A stretch of DNA of 64,000 nucleotides from SG8-41 sp963699525 (lineage in GTDB: Bacteria > Pseudomonadota > Gammaproteobacteria > Burkholderiales > SG8-41): positions 1 through 64,000 of the forward strand of contig CAVOUI010000008.1 of NCBI GenBank assembly GCA_963699525.1, written 5' to 3'. The notes under the pieces are model-generated. The model did not search any database, was not told the origin of the DNA, and worked only from the letters and a program-made list of their open reading frames with translations. Below are positions 8,086 through 16,626 of the stretch, one piece after another; the first letter of the stretch is position 1; every line of letters starts with the position of its first letter. A program made the position numbers and the translations under genes.

Positions 8086-10487
8086 GCGAACCGATCAGTT
8101 GGTTTGGGGGCGGGTTCTTCGGGAGCATCCAGGCGCGCGAGCAGTAGTCCCCATATGAAGAATCCGACGATACCCGGATACGGTTGCCGCAAGCCCACCT
8201 TGAGCATGCTCTCGACAAGCAACAGGTAGGCGGATGTAACCACGGTGCCCAGCAGAACCGGGTTGTCAATCAGCTCGGAGCGCCGCGCCCAGACCACTCG
8301 CGCCGTCATGAACAACAGAGCTGCGATCGGCACCAGCGCAAGAGCACCGAAGTTGTACAGTCCATCGAGCCAATAATTGTACGCGCTGGGATGCTGGCTA
8401 CGGTCGGGTGGCGATGCATGGCCAAGCAGAAACGAGGATGGCGATTCGATCACGCCTGCGGCATAGAAGCGCCATTGGGCCGCCCGCTGGGCGAACCCGG
8501 CGGCGACAACGGCAGCCACATCGCCAGGGGGATCGATGTTCTGCGTGTGCCCGGGCTTGAACGGTAGGTTGGAGAGCGCCAAGAATCCGAATGCCGAGCT
8601 CGCTGTCAGCGCCACGAGAACGACCGCAACCGCCGACCGTGCAGCCCGCTGCACACGCGATTGTGCGAACGCAAAGATCCCGAGGCCCACCATGAGTGAA
8701 GCACAGGCAACCAACGATCGCGACGCAACGGCGTGAATCGCGAGCAGCGTCGGCAACGCGACTAACGCCGGGCGCGTCCAGCCGGTGCCGGGCCATAGGG
8801 CGAAAATTGCCATCAATCCCGTTGCCACCAACACCATCGGAAGATACTGGACGTGCTGATAGATGCTGAAGACAAATAACGACGGCGTTAGAAACGGATA
8901 CCCTTGCGCCCACGTGGAAAGGAGGTGCATGGGCACGATCAGCGCCAGCACCACGAGAGCCGATCGCTCGAAAACCGGTGTATCGGCGCTCCTTCCGTAC
9001 ATCTCGCCCAGAACCAGAGCGAACATCGGCAGAAGGTATTGCGCGAGGAGGATCAGTTTCGCTTCCTGCTGCTCCTGGTCACCGTGCGCGACCGTCAGGG
9101 CCGTGAAAACGAAGAGGAGGGCCGAAAAGAAAAGCACGGTCAAGGATCGCCTCGCCGCGGCATAGTTCGCGAGGATCGCGATGCCGGCAAACAGTGCTAC
9201 AACCGAGACCGGAAGCGGCAGACGCAAAAGTGCTCCACCCGTCTCAAAGAAAAACGCCGGGTCGCGAAACAGCCCGCCGCCCAGCTGAAAAAAGACCGGA
9301 AGCACCAGCAGGGATCCCAGCACCGACAGCGTCGCGGTGCGGTGACGCGAGAACCACTCCCACTGGTGTCCTGCTCCAAAGAGAAACAGCAAGCTCAGGC
9401 ACGCGCTCAATGCATACATGCCCACGAGCGAGCGGGGCCCCAGCACATAGAATACAAATGGAACACTGGTCGCGATCAGGACGTTTGCCAGCAGGTCCGG
9501 GCCAAAGACATCGCTCCCGCCCGCGCGCTGAATCAGTGAAGTGCGCAACGAAACCGCCAGGGCCATGACTGCCCCGCCGGCAATCGAAAAGCCAACCGCC
9601 AGCCAGAAGGTCATCGATCGTGCAGCAGCCGTCACCCCTACTGGCCAGACGATGGTCGCGGCAACGATGGCAATGCCGAGCAGCATTAGCAGGGCCGGGA
9701 CGGCGAGTAGCTTCCGCGGCAGTCCGGCCGGTCCGTAGCGCCGGGCTAGCGAGGGCGCGAGCGCCTGGCCGTAAATCGTTGGAACAATTCCCCCGAGCGC
9801 AAAGGCGGTAAAGAGCTCGCCTGCAAACGATTTGCCCGCGAGCAATGCGATCGACAGGCGGAAGATGTAGACGCTCGTGCCAATGATCGCGGTCGAGCCG
9901 AAGTGAGGAAGGAGGGATCGCCAGCCCTCAGCCGTGCGATGCAGGCGAGCGGACAGCCCGGCATTTCTGAATGCCAGCAGGGGAATCAATGCCCACGGAA
10001 TCGCGGCCAGGGACGCGTCGACACCCGCGAATAGAGGAAGCGCTGTACACAGGGCAAATCCCGCAAGCTCCGCGAAGATGCTGCGCAACGCGTACTGCGC
10101 CTGTCCGTGACGTTCGTGCTGCGCCAATGAGATCTCGCCCACCCATTCCGACACCCGCCGCACAATGAGCACCACTGCCATCGAAGCAGTGGCTCCACCG
10201 ATTCCGGCACTGAGAAAGTACGCCGCCAACGACATCGGAACAATCAGCAGCACGCGGGTCCGCAGTATGCTCTCCGCGATCGATTCCCCGGCGTCCGCAA
10301 GTATGAGATTGCGCGCGTTGGCGGAGAACGAGTAGAAGAGCGCGAGCGTCGCGCCCTGAATGATGCCGATCTCCGCCGCAAGCTCGACCGCTCCTGCGAG
10401 TCCGTACGTAAGGAGCAGCGCCGTCATCGAGAACGAGTTGAACAACGCGGCGACCGGAAATGCGAAGAGAGGATTTCTCAGGCTCAA
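8082..10487 (-). CDS. Fusion of oligosaccharide flippase (Wzx-like) and O-antigen polymerase/ligase (Wzy-like)
   Basis: One uninterrupted 801-residue frame of almost continuous hydrophobic segments, twice the length of either family. Residues 1 to about 380 read like a MOP-type flippase (regular 20-residue helices with polar loops such as RRVSEWVGEISLAQHERHG). Residues about 390-801 read like a Wzy/WaaL protein: many helices, a large periplasmic-type loop around 640-705 and then SAYNYWLDGLYNFGALALVP, the place of the usual HN-x-G element. No frameshift or internal stop is seen, and GC is moderate, unlike the error-rich stretches. The start is probably TTG at 10487; the upstream in-frame stop is the stop of the next gene. 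The end overlaps wbuB by 4 bases. The Wzy half is the better supported; the flippase half rests on general topology. Confidence 0.65.
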   Translation of the reverse strand: MSLRNPLFAFPVAALFNSFSMTALLLTYGLAGAVELAAEIGIIQGATLALFYSFSANARNLILADAGESIAESILRTRVLLIVPMSLAAYFLSAGIGGATASMAVVLIVRRVSEWVGEISLAQHERHGQAQYALRSIFAELAGFALCTALPLFAGVDASLAAIPWALIPLLAFRNAGLSARLHRTAEGWRSLLPHFGSTAIIGTSVYIFRLSIALLAGKSFAGELFTAFALGGIVPTIYGQALAPSLARRYGPAGLPRKLLAVPALLMLLGIAIVAATIVWPVGVTAAARSMTFWLAVGFSIAGGAVMALAVSLRTSLIQRAGGSDVFGPDLLANVLIATSVPFVFYVLGPRSLVGMYALSACLSLLFLFGAGHQWEWFSRHRTATLSVLGSLLVLPVFFQLGGGLFRDPAFFFETGGALLRLPLPVSVVALFAGIAILANYAAARRSLTVLFFSALLFVFTALTVAHGDQEQQEAKLILLAQYLLPMFALVLGEMYGRSADTPVFERSALVVLALIVPMHLLSTWAQGYPFLTPSLFVFSIYQHVQYLPMVLVATGLMAIFALWPGTGWTRPALVALPTLLAIHAVASRSLVACASLMVGLGIFAFAQSRVQRAARSAVAVVLVALTASSAFGFLALSNLPFKPGHTQNIDPPGDVAAVVAAGFAQRAAQWRFYAAGVIESPSSFLLGHASPPDRSQHPSAYNYWLDGLYNFGALALVPIAALLFMTARVVWARRSELIDNPVLLGTVVTSAYLLLVESMLKVGLRQPYPGIVGFFIWGLLLARLDAPEEPAPKPTDRFA

Positions 10488-10538
10488 GGGCGGACGGTCG
10501 GTAATAGCGGGAGCGGGTCGGCTGGAAATCGGAGTGCG

Positions 10539-11945
10539 TCACAAGCGCAAGGACCTTGCCTGAAGCGTTTTCGCGATCCAATCGGCGTAATAGATGATGA
10601 ACAGATTCAGAACGAGTGTCCCGAACAGCAAATAGGACTGCGCGGGCACGTAGCCAAAGCTCGCGTAGCGGTATGCGATCACCTGAGCCAGGAGCGCGCA
10701 CAGAACTAGATTGCCCCCGCCCAGCCTGAATGCGGCGAACTCCAGAGCCGCGGCGAATGCCCCCAGGAGGATCATGCATCCGAACAGGAGGAAGTACGAG
10801 CCGGGATAGAAAAAGAACGCAATGATGCCGGGGAGCGAGACGAAATGGTGCTGGCTCATGTTGAGGCCGGCGTAGGGGGAATCGATCAGGTTCAAGTCGT
10901 AGAAACTTGTGGTGTGCTCGGAGTACTTCTCGCTCCAAGCCTCGCGCCAGAGATCCCATCCGAGCCTTGGGGAGCTTGAAACCGCCATGACGCCTTCGAT
11001 GCCCACCCACCGGTCAACGAACAAAGCGTTTGTCATGCCCTTTGCGTCGTTGTGCGCCTCGCTCGGCAAGATTTTCGCGACATAAATTGACTCACTCCGG
11101 AGGACATTTACGGTGTACACCGATGCTGCAAAAAGAGCGGCAAACGCGAGCCCAGAGGTCAGAACAAACGTGAGACTCAGTTTCGCCTTGTGCGCGCGGA
11201 GGGATGCAAACGCGCCGTAGAACAAGGCGCCAACGTTTAGGATCATGCCTCGACTCAACAACGATACGTTGGACAGGAATCCTTCGATCAAGGCGGGGGC
11301 AGCGGCCATCCAGGTCGCATTCCGGGCGATCTCGATCTCGAAGCGAATGATCAGCGCCGAGACGGACGCCAGTCCGAATTGCAGCAGCCACTTGTAGACA
11401 CCGTTCAAGCCAAAGGGCAATACCGTCTGCGTGACCATCCCCCGCTGATAGATCCCCAGGAAAGCGTTGGTGGCGGCCACGAATGCGGTCACGGACAGAA
11501 AAACGAGCACGACAGCCTTCCGGTGCCGCCGGTAGAAGCTCAGCAGTCCGCTTTGGGCAAGCTCCCGCGGACCGTCGGGGTGGCTGAAGAAACGCTCCCG
11601 CAGGAAGCTCGCGGCGAGCAGTCCCGCCATGCCGCACGAGGAAACCAGCAGCGCTCGGTCATACGCAGCCCCCGACCCGTCAAAGCTGCCCAGCATGTCG
11701 AAAACCACACCCTTTGCGAAGACGATGCGAACCGATAGCTTCAGCCAGAACCCGAGCCAGAGGAAGACGCCGATGAACGCGTCGAAGAAGATCGCTTTCT
11801 TCCTGAAACCGAGAAATAGCAATGCATTGCAGACAATTGTGAACAACAGATAGACGAAGCCCTGCCCTGCATACCTGGGGTAGACCGCGGCCGTCAGGGC
11901 GATGATCGCGACCGCAAGCGCCGCAAGCAATAGCCTGAATTGCAC
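10539..11945 (-). CDS. Polytopic membrane protein, putative oligosaccharide repeat-unit polymerase
   Basis: 468 residues with about 11-12 predicted membrane helices by eye, beginning MQFRLLLAALAVAIIALTAA. A long hydrophilic stretch (about 270-370; contains VDRWVGIEGVMAVSSSP and MSQHHFVSLPGIIAFFFYPG) fits a periplasmic loop of Wzy-like polymerases. No conserved motif identifies it with certainty. Its place between a GT4 gene and the flippase-polymerase fusion, with tight spacing on both sides (2 bp and 51 bp), argues for glycan polymerisation. If both this and the fusion are polymerases, the locus carries two. It could alternatively be an O-antigen ligase or a membrane acyl-type modifier. Confidence 0.6.
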   Translation of the reverse strand: MQFRLLLAALAVAIIALTAAVYPRYAGQGFVYLLFTIVCNALLFLGFRKKAIFFDAFIGVFLWLGFWLKLSVRIVFAKGVVFDMLGSFDGSGAAYDRALLVSSCGMAGLLAASFLRERFFSHPDGPRELAQSGLLSFYRRHRKAVVLVFLSVTAFVAATNAFLGIYQRGMVTQTVLPFGLNGVYKWLLQFGLASVSALIIRFEIEIARNATWMAAAPALIEGFLSNVSLLSRGMILNVGALFYGAFASLRAHKAKLSLTFVLTSGLAFAALFAASVYTVNVLRSESIYVAKILPSEAHNDAKGMTNALFVDRWVGIEGVMAVSSSPRLGWDLWREAWSEKYSEHTTSFYDLNLIDSPYAGLNMSQHHFVSLPGIIAFFFYPGSYFLLFGCMILLGAFAAALEFAAFRLGGGNLVLCALLAQVIAYRYASFGYVPAQSYLLFGTLVLNLFIIYYADWIAKTLQARSLRL

Positions 11946-11947
11946 GT

Positions 11948-13210
11948 CTATCTCGTCGCCTTCGTGGATCGGTCGGTGGCGACCGTGCGGAGATAGATCT
12001 CGAGCAAGCGTGCCGCGTTCCTCCCGCGCTCGAAGTTCGCGCGCGCCAGCCGGTACGCGGCCTCGCCCATGCGAGCAGTCTCGGCCCGGTTGCGGCAGAA
12101 GTGTGAGACCGCATCGGCGATCGCCTGCGGATTACCCGGCTCGATGCACAAGCCCGTTTCGCGATCGATCATCGTGTCCGGCTGCGGGTCCCGCACCGCA
12201 ACGATACTCGGAACCCTCCAGAATGCAGCCTCGATGACCGGCCGGCCCACGGCATCGAGGTGGGACGGAAAGCACAGCACGTCAATATTACGATAGATCT
12301 GATCGATGTCGGGCGTGAATCCGAGGAGATGGACGCTGTCATTCAGTCCGTGCTCTTCCACGTGGCGCTGGACATCCTCGCCGGCATCGTGAGTGAAGCC
12401 GGCCGCTCTGAGCAGGCGGCTCACCAAACTGAGTTCGCGGCCACCTCTGATGCCCACCATGAGGAATTCGACCGGCAGGCCTCGCTCACGGCAGAGGCGT
12501 GCTGCCTCGACGAATTCGCGGACGCCCTTGAATGCCAGGGCGCTGCCCACCATTGCCACCCGCAGAATTCCTGGACGACGAGGTGGGAGCGGAAGGTGCG
12601 CTGCGGGTCCGTAGTTTCCGCCCGGTCTGGGAGAGCATGCATTGTGTACCACTTCGGCTGCAACTCCCGGCGGCAGGCTCCTGCGTACCGTCTCGTCAAT
12701 CGCGATGACGGCGTCCGCGTAGCGTCTCAGGGTACGGGCGATGAAGCGGCTGCGCAGCCGGCCGCGCCGCATCTCTTGCACCGAGCGCACGTGCACGATT
12801 ACCGGGCACCGGAACAGCATCTTCCCGAGGATCACCGCGGCCAGGGCCACCACCTCGTTCACGTGGATGATATCGATTTCCTTCCAGCGCATCCGCGCGC
12901 GCAGCAGGGCAAGCAGGGTGAACGGCAGATACAGCACTTCGCGCATCAACACCAGCCAGCGTCTGCCGCGATAGTAGTTGAACTGCGTATGATCAAACTG
13001 AGCGATTCCGCGCGCCGTGATCACGTCGACTCCGCGGCCGGCGAAAAGCCGCGCCACACTGCCGCTCTGCGTGACGAGACGCGGTACCACGCTCCGGGGC
13101 GGGAAACCTTCAATCAGCTCGAGCAAGCTGCGCGAGGCACCGCCAAATGCGCCGGCATGGTGGATGTATAGCACGGAAAGCGTCGGGCGCGCCTGACCGT
13201 TCGGCAGCAT
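11948..13210 (-). CDS. GT4 family glycosyltransferase
   Basis: 420 residues, intact. The N-terminal domain has LYIHHAGAFGGASRSLLELI and DIIHVNEVVALAAVILGK. The C-terminal domain has the donor-binding order VAMVGSALAFKGVREFVEAA, HLLGFTPDIDQIYRNIDVLC, FPSHLDAVGRPVIEAAFWRV, where the E before AAFW is the usual EX7E acidic position. This is a cytoplasmic retaining GT4 enzyme adding one sugar to the lipid-linked unit; donor and acceptor cannot be read from sequence. It lies 4 bases downstream of the amidotransferase gene and 2 bases upstream of the polymerase-like gene, so it is part of the same minus-strand operon. Confidence 0.88.
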   Translation of the reverse strand: MLPNGQARPTLSVLYIHHAGAFGGASRSLLELIEGFPPRSVVPRLVTQSGSVARLFAGRGVDVITARGIAQFDHTQFNYYRGRRWLVLMREVLYLPFTLLALLRARMRWKEIDIIHVNEVVALAAVILGKMLFRCPVIVHVRSVQEMRRGRLRSRFIARTLRRYADAVIAIDETVRRSLPPGVAAEVVHNACSPRPGGNYGPAAHLPLPPRRPGILRVAMVGSALAFKGVREFVEAARLCRERGLPVEFLMVGIRGGRELSLVSRLLRAAGFTHDAGEDVQRHVEEHGLNDSVHLLGFTPDIDQIYRNIDVLCFPSHLDAVGRPVIEAAFWRVPSIVAVRDPQPDTMIDRETGLCIEPGNPQAIADAVSHFCRNRAETARMGEAAYRLARANFERGRNAARLLEIYLRTVATDRSTKATR

Positions 13211-13214
13211 TCCA

Positions 13215-14357
13215 TCAGCCCATCATGACCAGGTTTTTCGCCTTCCGCGCAAGCCCAAAGAAGCCGTAACGGTTGGGATAATCCAGAAAGTACTTCCTCG
13301 GCAGCGACATGATTTCCTCGAAGCGCGCCTCGTCGATCCCGAGCTTCTTGATCACATAGGTCCTGTCCTCCTCCGCCATGGCCTGCCCGTAGTCCTCGCG
13401 CGACATCGCTTCTACTGCCTGCTGGCGGGTCCACTGGCCAGACCAGACGAGATTGGAGAAATGCGCCTTGCGCTTGTCGATGTCGAACTTGCGCGGGAGG
13501 ACGTAGGCCTGGAAGAAGCGGGTATAGATCGACTCGTAATGCTTGCCGCCGTAGTATCTCCAGCCGAGCTCTTTCTCGATCGTCTGCATCGCCGCGGTCT
13601 TGTTGTAGTCCAGGTAATTCAGGATCGGGACCAGGCGGATTCTCCTGATCAAGGCGTAGTAGGCGAGCTTGAACAGGCCGAAGTGCGGATAGCTTTTCGC
13701 GTTTCGTGGCCCGAACCGTTTCTGGACAGCGGCGATGTATTTCCAGTCGAAATAGCCGTATCCCCACTTGAGCGGAAGCACCGCCTCCGTTGCCACGTTG
13801 GTGCCAAGCAGCACGTATCGCAAGCCGTGCTTGGCGGCAACCTGATAGAGTATCGCCAGTATCGCGTGATCGGTCGGAACCTCACCATCCGGGGTCGACG
13901 CCCTGAGGAAGGCGAGCTGGAGATCCCGAAACTCTTCCCAGTCGATCACGTAAGTGAAGAGGTCGATTCCCAGAACCTCGAGAGTCTTCTTGATGTTGTC
14001 CACCGCAAGCTCGGAGTCCCACCCGTTGTCCAGGTGCACGGCGAGCGGACGGAGTCCGAGGCGCTTGACGACGTGCGCGACGTAAGTGCTGTCCACGCCA
14101 CCGCTCACCCCGATGATGCAGTCGTAAGCTCTGCGCTGGCCCTGTTCCTTGATCGCGGCGACTAAGGCATCGAGGCGTCTCCTCGCCTCGTCGCCCGACA
14201 GCAGGCGGGTCTTGGCGAGCTCGTCGTACCGGTGACAGTGGTTGCAGACTCCGCGGTCATCGAACTCGATATCGGGGTCGGTTGTATCCATCACACATCG
14301 CGCGCAGACCTGGAACGGTCGGTCTGCGCCGCCGCTTTTCGCTTCAGGCACCAGCAC
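13215..14357 (-). CDS. wbuX: N-acetyl sugar amidotransferase (WbpG/WbuX family)
   Basis: 380 residues. An N-terminal CARCVMDTTDP ... GVCNHCHRY gives the zinc-type cysteine quartet, followed by the ATP-pyrophosphatase PP-loop VSGGVDSTYVAHVV (about residues 84-97). This family adds ammonia, delivered by HisH/HisF-like partners, to an N-acetyl sugar to form an acetamidino group. Start is a GTG at 14357 overlapping the hisF-like stop by 14 bp; a later start would lose the first cysteines. With fnlABC and wbuB in the same run, the likely product is acetamidino-L-fucosamine (FucNAm), as proposed for wbuX/Y/Z in E. coli O145. That substrate is inference from neighbourhood. Confidence 0.85.
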   Translation of the reverse strand: MLVPEAKSGGADRPFQVCARCVMDTTDPDIEFDDRGVCNHCHRYDELAKTRLLSGDEARRRLDALVAAIKEQGQRRAYDCIIGVSGGVDSTYVAHVVKRLGLRPLAVHLDNGWDSELAVDNIKKTLEVLGIDLFTYVIDWEEFRDLQLAFLRASTPDGEVPTDHAILAILYQVAAKHGLRYVLLGTNVATEAVLPLKWGYGYFDWKYIAAVQKRFGPRNAKSYPHFGLFKLAYYALIRRIRLVPILNYLDYNKTAAMQTIEKELGWRYYGGKHYESIYTRFFQAYVLPRKFDIDKRKAHFSNLVWSGQWTRQQAVEAMSREDYGQAMAEEDRTYVIKKLGIDEARFEEIMSLPRKYFLDYPNRYGFFGLARKAKNLVMMG

Positions 14358-15135
14358 CGTCCCGCCTCGTTGCTTCGTCGAATATTGCCTCCAGCTCGCG
14401 CCGGGAGGGGTAATTAATCAGTACGGCGCGATGCTTGCCGTGAAACACGAACATGCTTCCGGCCGCAACCGCGGAGGCACCGCCCTGCTTGACGGCCGCG
14501 GCGAGGTCCACGAGCGTCCCAGCGCCGCCGCAGGCGATCACCGGTATGCTTACGGCCCGCGAGACCGCGCGTATGAGGTCGAGGTCATAGCCCTGCATGG
14601 CGCCGTCGCGGTCGATAGAGTTGAGAAAGATCTCGCCGGCCCCCGCGTTCTCCATGTCGCATGCGAACCTCACGGGATCAAGCCCGGTGCCGTGCCGCCC
14701 GGAGCGTGTCCGGACCTCGAATCCGCCCAGCCACTTCTTCTTCACGTCCACGGAGACGATCACGCTCTGGCTTCCGAACTTCGCTGCGGCATCCCTCACG
14801 AACGTTGGCCGCGCCGCAGCCTCGCTGTTGATCACGACCTTTTCCACACCCAGCGAGAATATGCTCTGCAGGTGCTCCAGCGACCGAATACCGCCCCCGT
14901 AAGCGAGGGGCATGAAGCACTCGCTCGCCAGCTCGGATATGAGGCGCAGGTTGGGCGATCGCCGCTCTATCGTTGCGGCGATGTCCAGTACCACCAGCTC
15001 GTCGACCTCTTTTTCGTTGAATATGCGCACGGCATTGATCGGATCGCCCACATAGCGAGGATCGCGGAACCCGATGGTCTTTACCAGTCTTTGACCTTGG
15101 ACAAGCAGGCACGGGATTACGCGTGTTTGCAGCAT
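14344..15135 (-). CDS. wbuZ: HisF-like ammonia-channel partner of amidotransferase (WbuZ type)
   Basis: 263-residue TIM barrel clearly related to HisF, with AYGGGIRSLEHLQSIFSLGV, VIVSVDVKKKW and IPVIACGGAGTLVDLAAAVK. The first catalytic aspartate of true HisF (in the CLDV motif) is replaced: the sequence reads VIPCLLVQGQ. The second (VSVDVK) is kept. This is the pattern expected of WbuZ/WbpI-neighbour HisF copies that pass ammonia from HisH to the PP-loop amidotransferase instead of making histidine. It is co-directional and overlapping with that amidotransferase, but its HisH partner is 870 bp away in another transcription unit. Confidence 0.87.
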   Translation of the reverse strand: MLQTRVIPCLLVQGQRLVKTIGFRDPRYVGDPINAVRIFNEKEVDELVVLDIAATIERRSPNLRLISELASECFMPLAYGGGIRSLEHLQSIFSLGVEKVVINSEAAARPTFVRDAAAKFGSQSVIVSVDVKKKWLGGFEVRTRSGRHGTGLDPVRFACDMENAGAGEIFLNSIDRDGAMQGYDLDLIRAVSRAVSIPVIACGGAGTLVDLAAAVKQGGASAVAAGSMFVFHGKHRAVLINYPSRRELEAIFDEATRRDGAGA

Positions 15136-15195
15136 TCGGGACGGGATTAAAATAAGTTTACTTCAAGTATCGCAGGATCATTGATCGCGGGAGCC

Positions 15196-15972
15196 ATGCG
15201 TTATCTGAAAAACCGAGTATTGCACGAGCTGCGGCGCTTCCGCGCGCAGTACCAGTTCCGCGGGTCGGAATTCAGCGTGGACATCCCGCTGGGGGCGGTT
15301 CGACGAATTCTGTCCAGGAATGGACTGGGGTTCGACGGCCAGGGCAATCCCTCGTGGTGGTATGCGTCGCTGGACTGCAGGCGAAACGAAGCCGATGACC
15401 TCACCCGGGCGGCACTGAAATACGTCGCGGAAAACGTGCCCGGGAACACCCGAATTCTCGGCACTGGCTGCGGAACCGGCTGGATGCTGTTCTGGATCGC
15501 GCAGAAGGGATTCAGCAATATCGAGGGCTTCGACTACCTGCCAAACGTCGTGCAGTCAGCAAAGGAGATCGCCGCGCTGGCCAATATCCCGGCGAAACTC
15601 TGGCAGGACGATGGTTTTCATCCGAGGCTCGAGGGCGAGTATGGCCTGATTCTCGTGCTGCACTGGCTCTATTCGGCCTGGATGGGCAATTATGGCAACG
15701 CGCCACGCGGGTCCGAGGACCGGGAGGCCTTGCTCTCCGCTTTTCTGGCCCAGTATTCGGGGCATATCGAGAGCAAGGGCCTGATCATGCTCGAGCTCGT
15801 GGACGCCATCTCCGACTTCCGTGAGCCTCCGATCGCCACCTACCCCATCCGGCACACGGCGGAGCAAGTTGCCCGCTGCGCTGCACCCTTCGGGCTTGCG
15901 GTGGAGCGCAAGATGTTCAACAGCAATTACGGGCATCTGCCGCGAATGCTGTATCTGCTGCGCAAGTCATAG
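15196..15972 (+). CDS. Class I SAM-dependent methyltransferase
   Basis: 258 residues from the ATG at 15196; a TTG at 15181 would add five residues. Motif I is RILGTGCGTGWMLFW (about 90-104) followed by the acidic end of strand 2 in IEGFD. Acceptor unknown; a sugar or lipid-linked sugar is plausible from context. It is the only plus-strand gene between the hisF-like and hisH-like genes, reading away from hisF across a 60-bp AT-rich divergent spacer (15136-15195) that probably holds both promoters, and convergent with hisH. Its position suggests it was inserted into an originally contiguous hisH-hisF-amidotransferase group. Confidence 0.8.
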   Translation: MRYLKNRVLHELRRFRAQYQFRGSEFSVDIPLGAVRRILSRNGLGFDGQGNPSWWYASLDCRRNEADDLTRAALKYVAENVPGNTRILGTGCGTGWMLFWIAQKGFSNIEGFDYLPNVVQSAKEIAALANIPAKLWQDDGFHPRLEGEYGLILVLHWLYSAWMGNYGNAPRGSEDREALLSAFLAQYSGHIESKGLIMLELVDAISDFREPPIATYPIRHTAEQVARCAAPFGLAVERKMFNSNYGHLPRMLYLLRKS

Positions 15973-16001
15973 GTAGCCGAGCCCTGGCGGCGCGCCGGCA
16001 A

Positions 16002-16619
16002 TCAGAAATATTCCACGAAGTTCCTGAAGAGCGTCACGCCGAACTTGTGGCTCTTCTCGGGGTGAAACTGCACGCCCATGAGCTTCCCTCTCTGAAAGGC
16101 TGCGGTGAAATCGCCGCCGTAGGATGCCGTCGCCAGCACGTCGCCCGCGTCGTCGCACGCGACGTAGTAGGAATGCACGAAATAGAATCGAGGGGGCTCC
16201 GTAAAACGGTCAAAGAGCGGGCTCTGTTTCCATGTTTTCACCGTGTTCCAGCCCATGTGCGGCACCTTGAGCTGCGCCTGTTCTGGCGCGAAGCGAAAGC
16301 GCTTCACGTCGCCGGCGATCCAGCCGAGCCCGGACGATTCGCCTTCTTCGCTCCTGCGGGCCATGAGCTGCATTCCCAAGCAGATACCGAGCGTCGGCAC
16401 GCGATCGCGCAACACCCGGCGATCGAGTGTCTCGCGCAGCCCCAGGCCGACGATGTTCTTCATCCCTTCGTCAAATGCACCGACTCCAGGCAGGATGAGC
16501 TTCGTCGCATCGCCGACGACGCCGGTGTCCCCCGAGACGACCGCGTCGGCCCCAACCTTCCGCAGAATATTGACAATCGAGCCCAGATTGCCCATTCGAT
16601 AGTCGACGATCACGATCAT
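16002..16619 (-). CDS. wbuY: HisH-like glutamine amidotransferase (WbuY type)
   Basis: 205 residues starting MIVIVDYRMGNLGSI at 16619. Class I glutaminase: nucleophile in TLGICLGMQLM, and the His-Glu pair in VQFHPEKSHKFG. It releases ammonia from glutamine and forms a complex with a HisF-like barrel. It lies 7 bp downstream of the flippase gene on the minus strand and converges on the methyltransferase. The nearest HisF-like partner is at 14344-15135. An upstream in-frame extension to 16685 exists but would overlap the flippase end and lacks the family N-terminus. Confidence 0.88.
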   Translation of the reverse strand: MIVIVDYRMGNLGSIVNILRKVGADAVVSGDTGVVGDATKLILPGVGAFDEGMKNIVGLGLRETLDRRVLRDRVPTLGICLGMQLMARRSEEGESSGLGWIAGDVKRFRFAPEQAQLKVPHMGWNTVKTWKQSPLFDRFTEPPRFYFVHSYYVACDDAGDVLATASYGGDFTAAFQRGKLMGVQFHPEKSHKFGVTLFRNFVEYF

Positions 16620-16626
16620 GGGGTGT

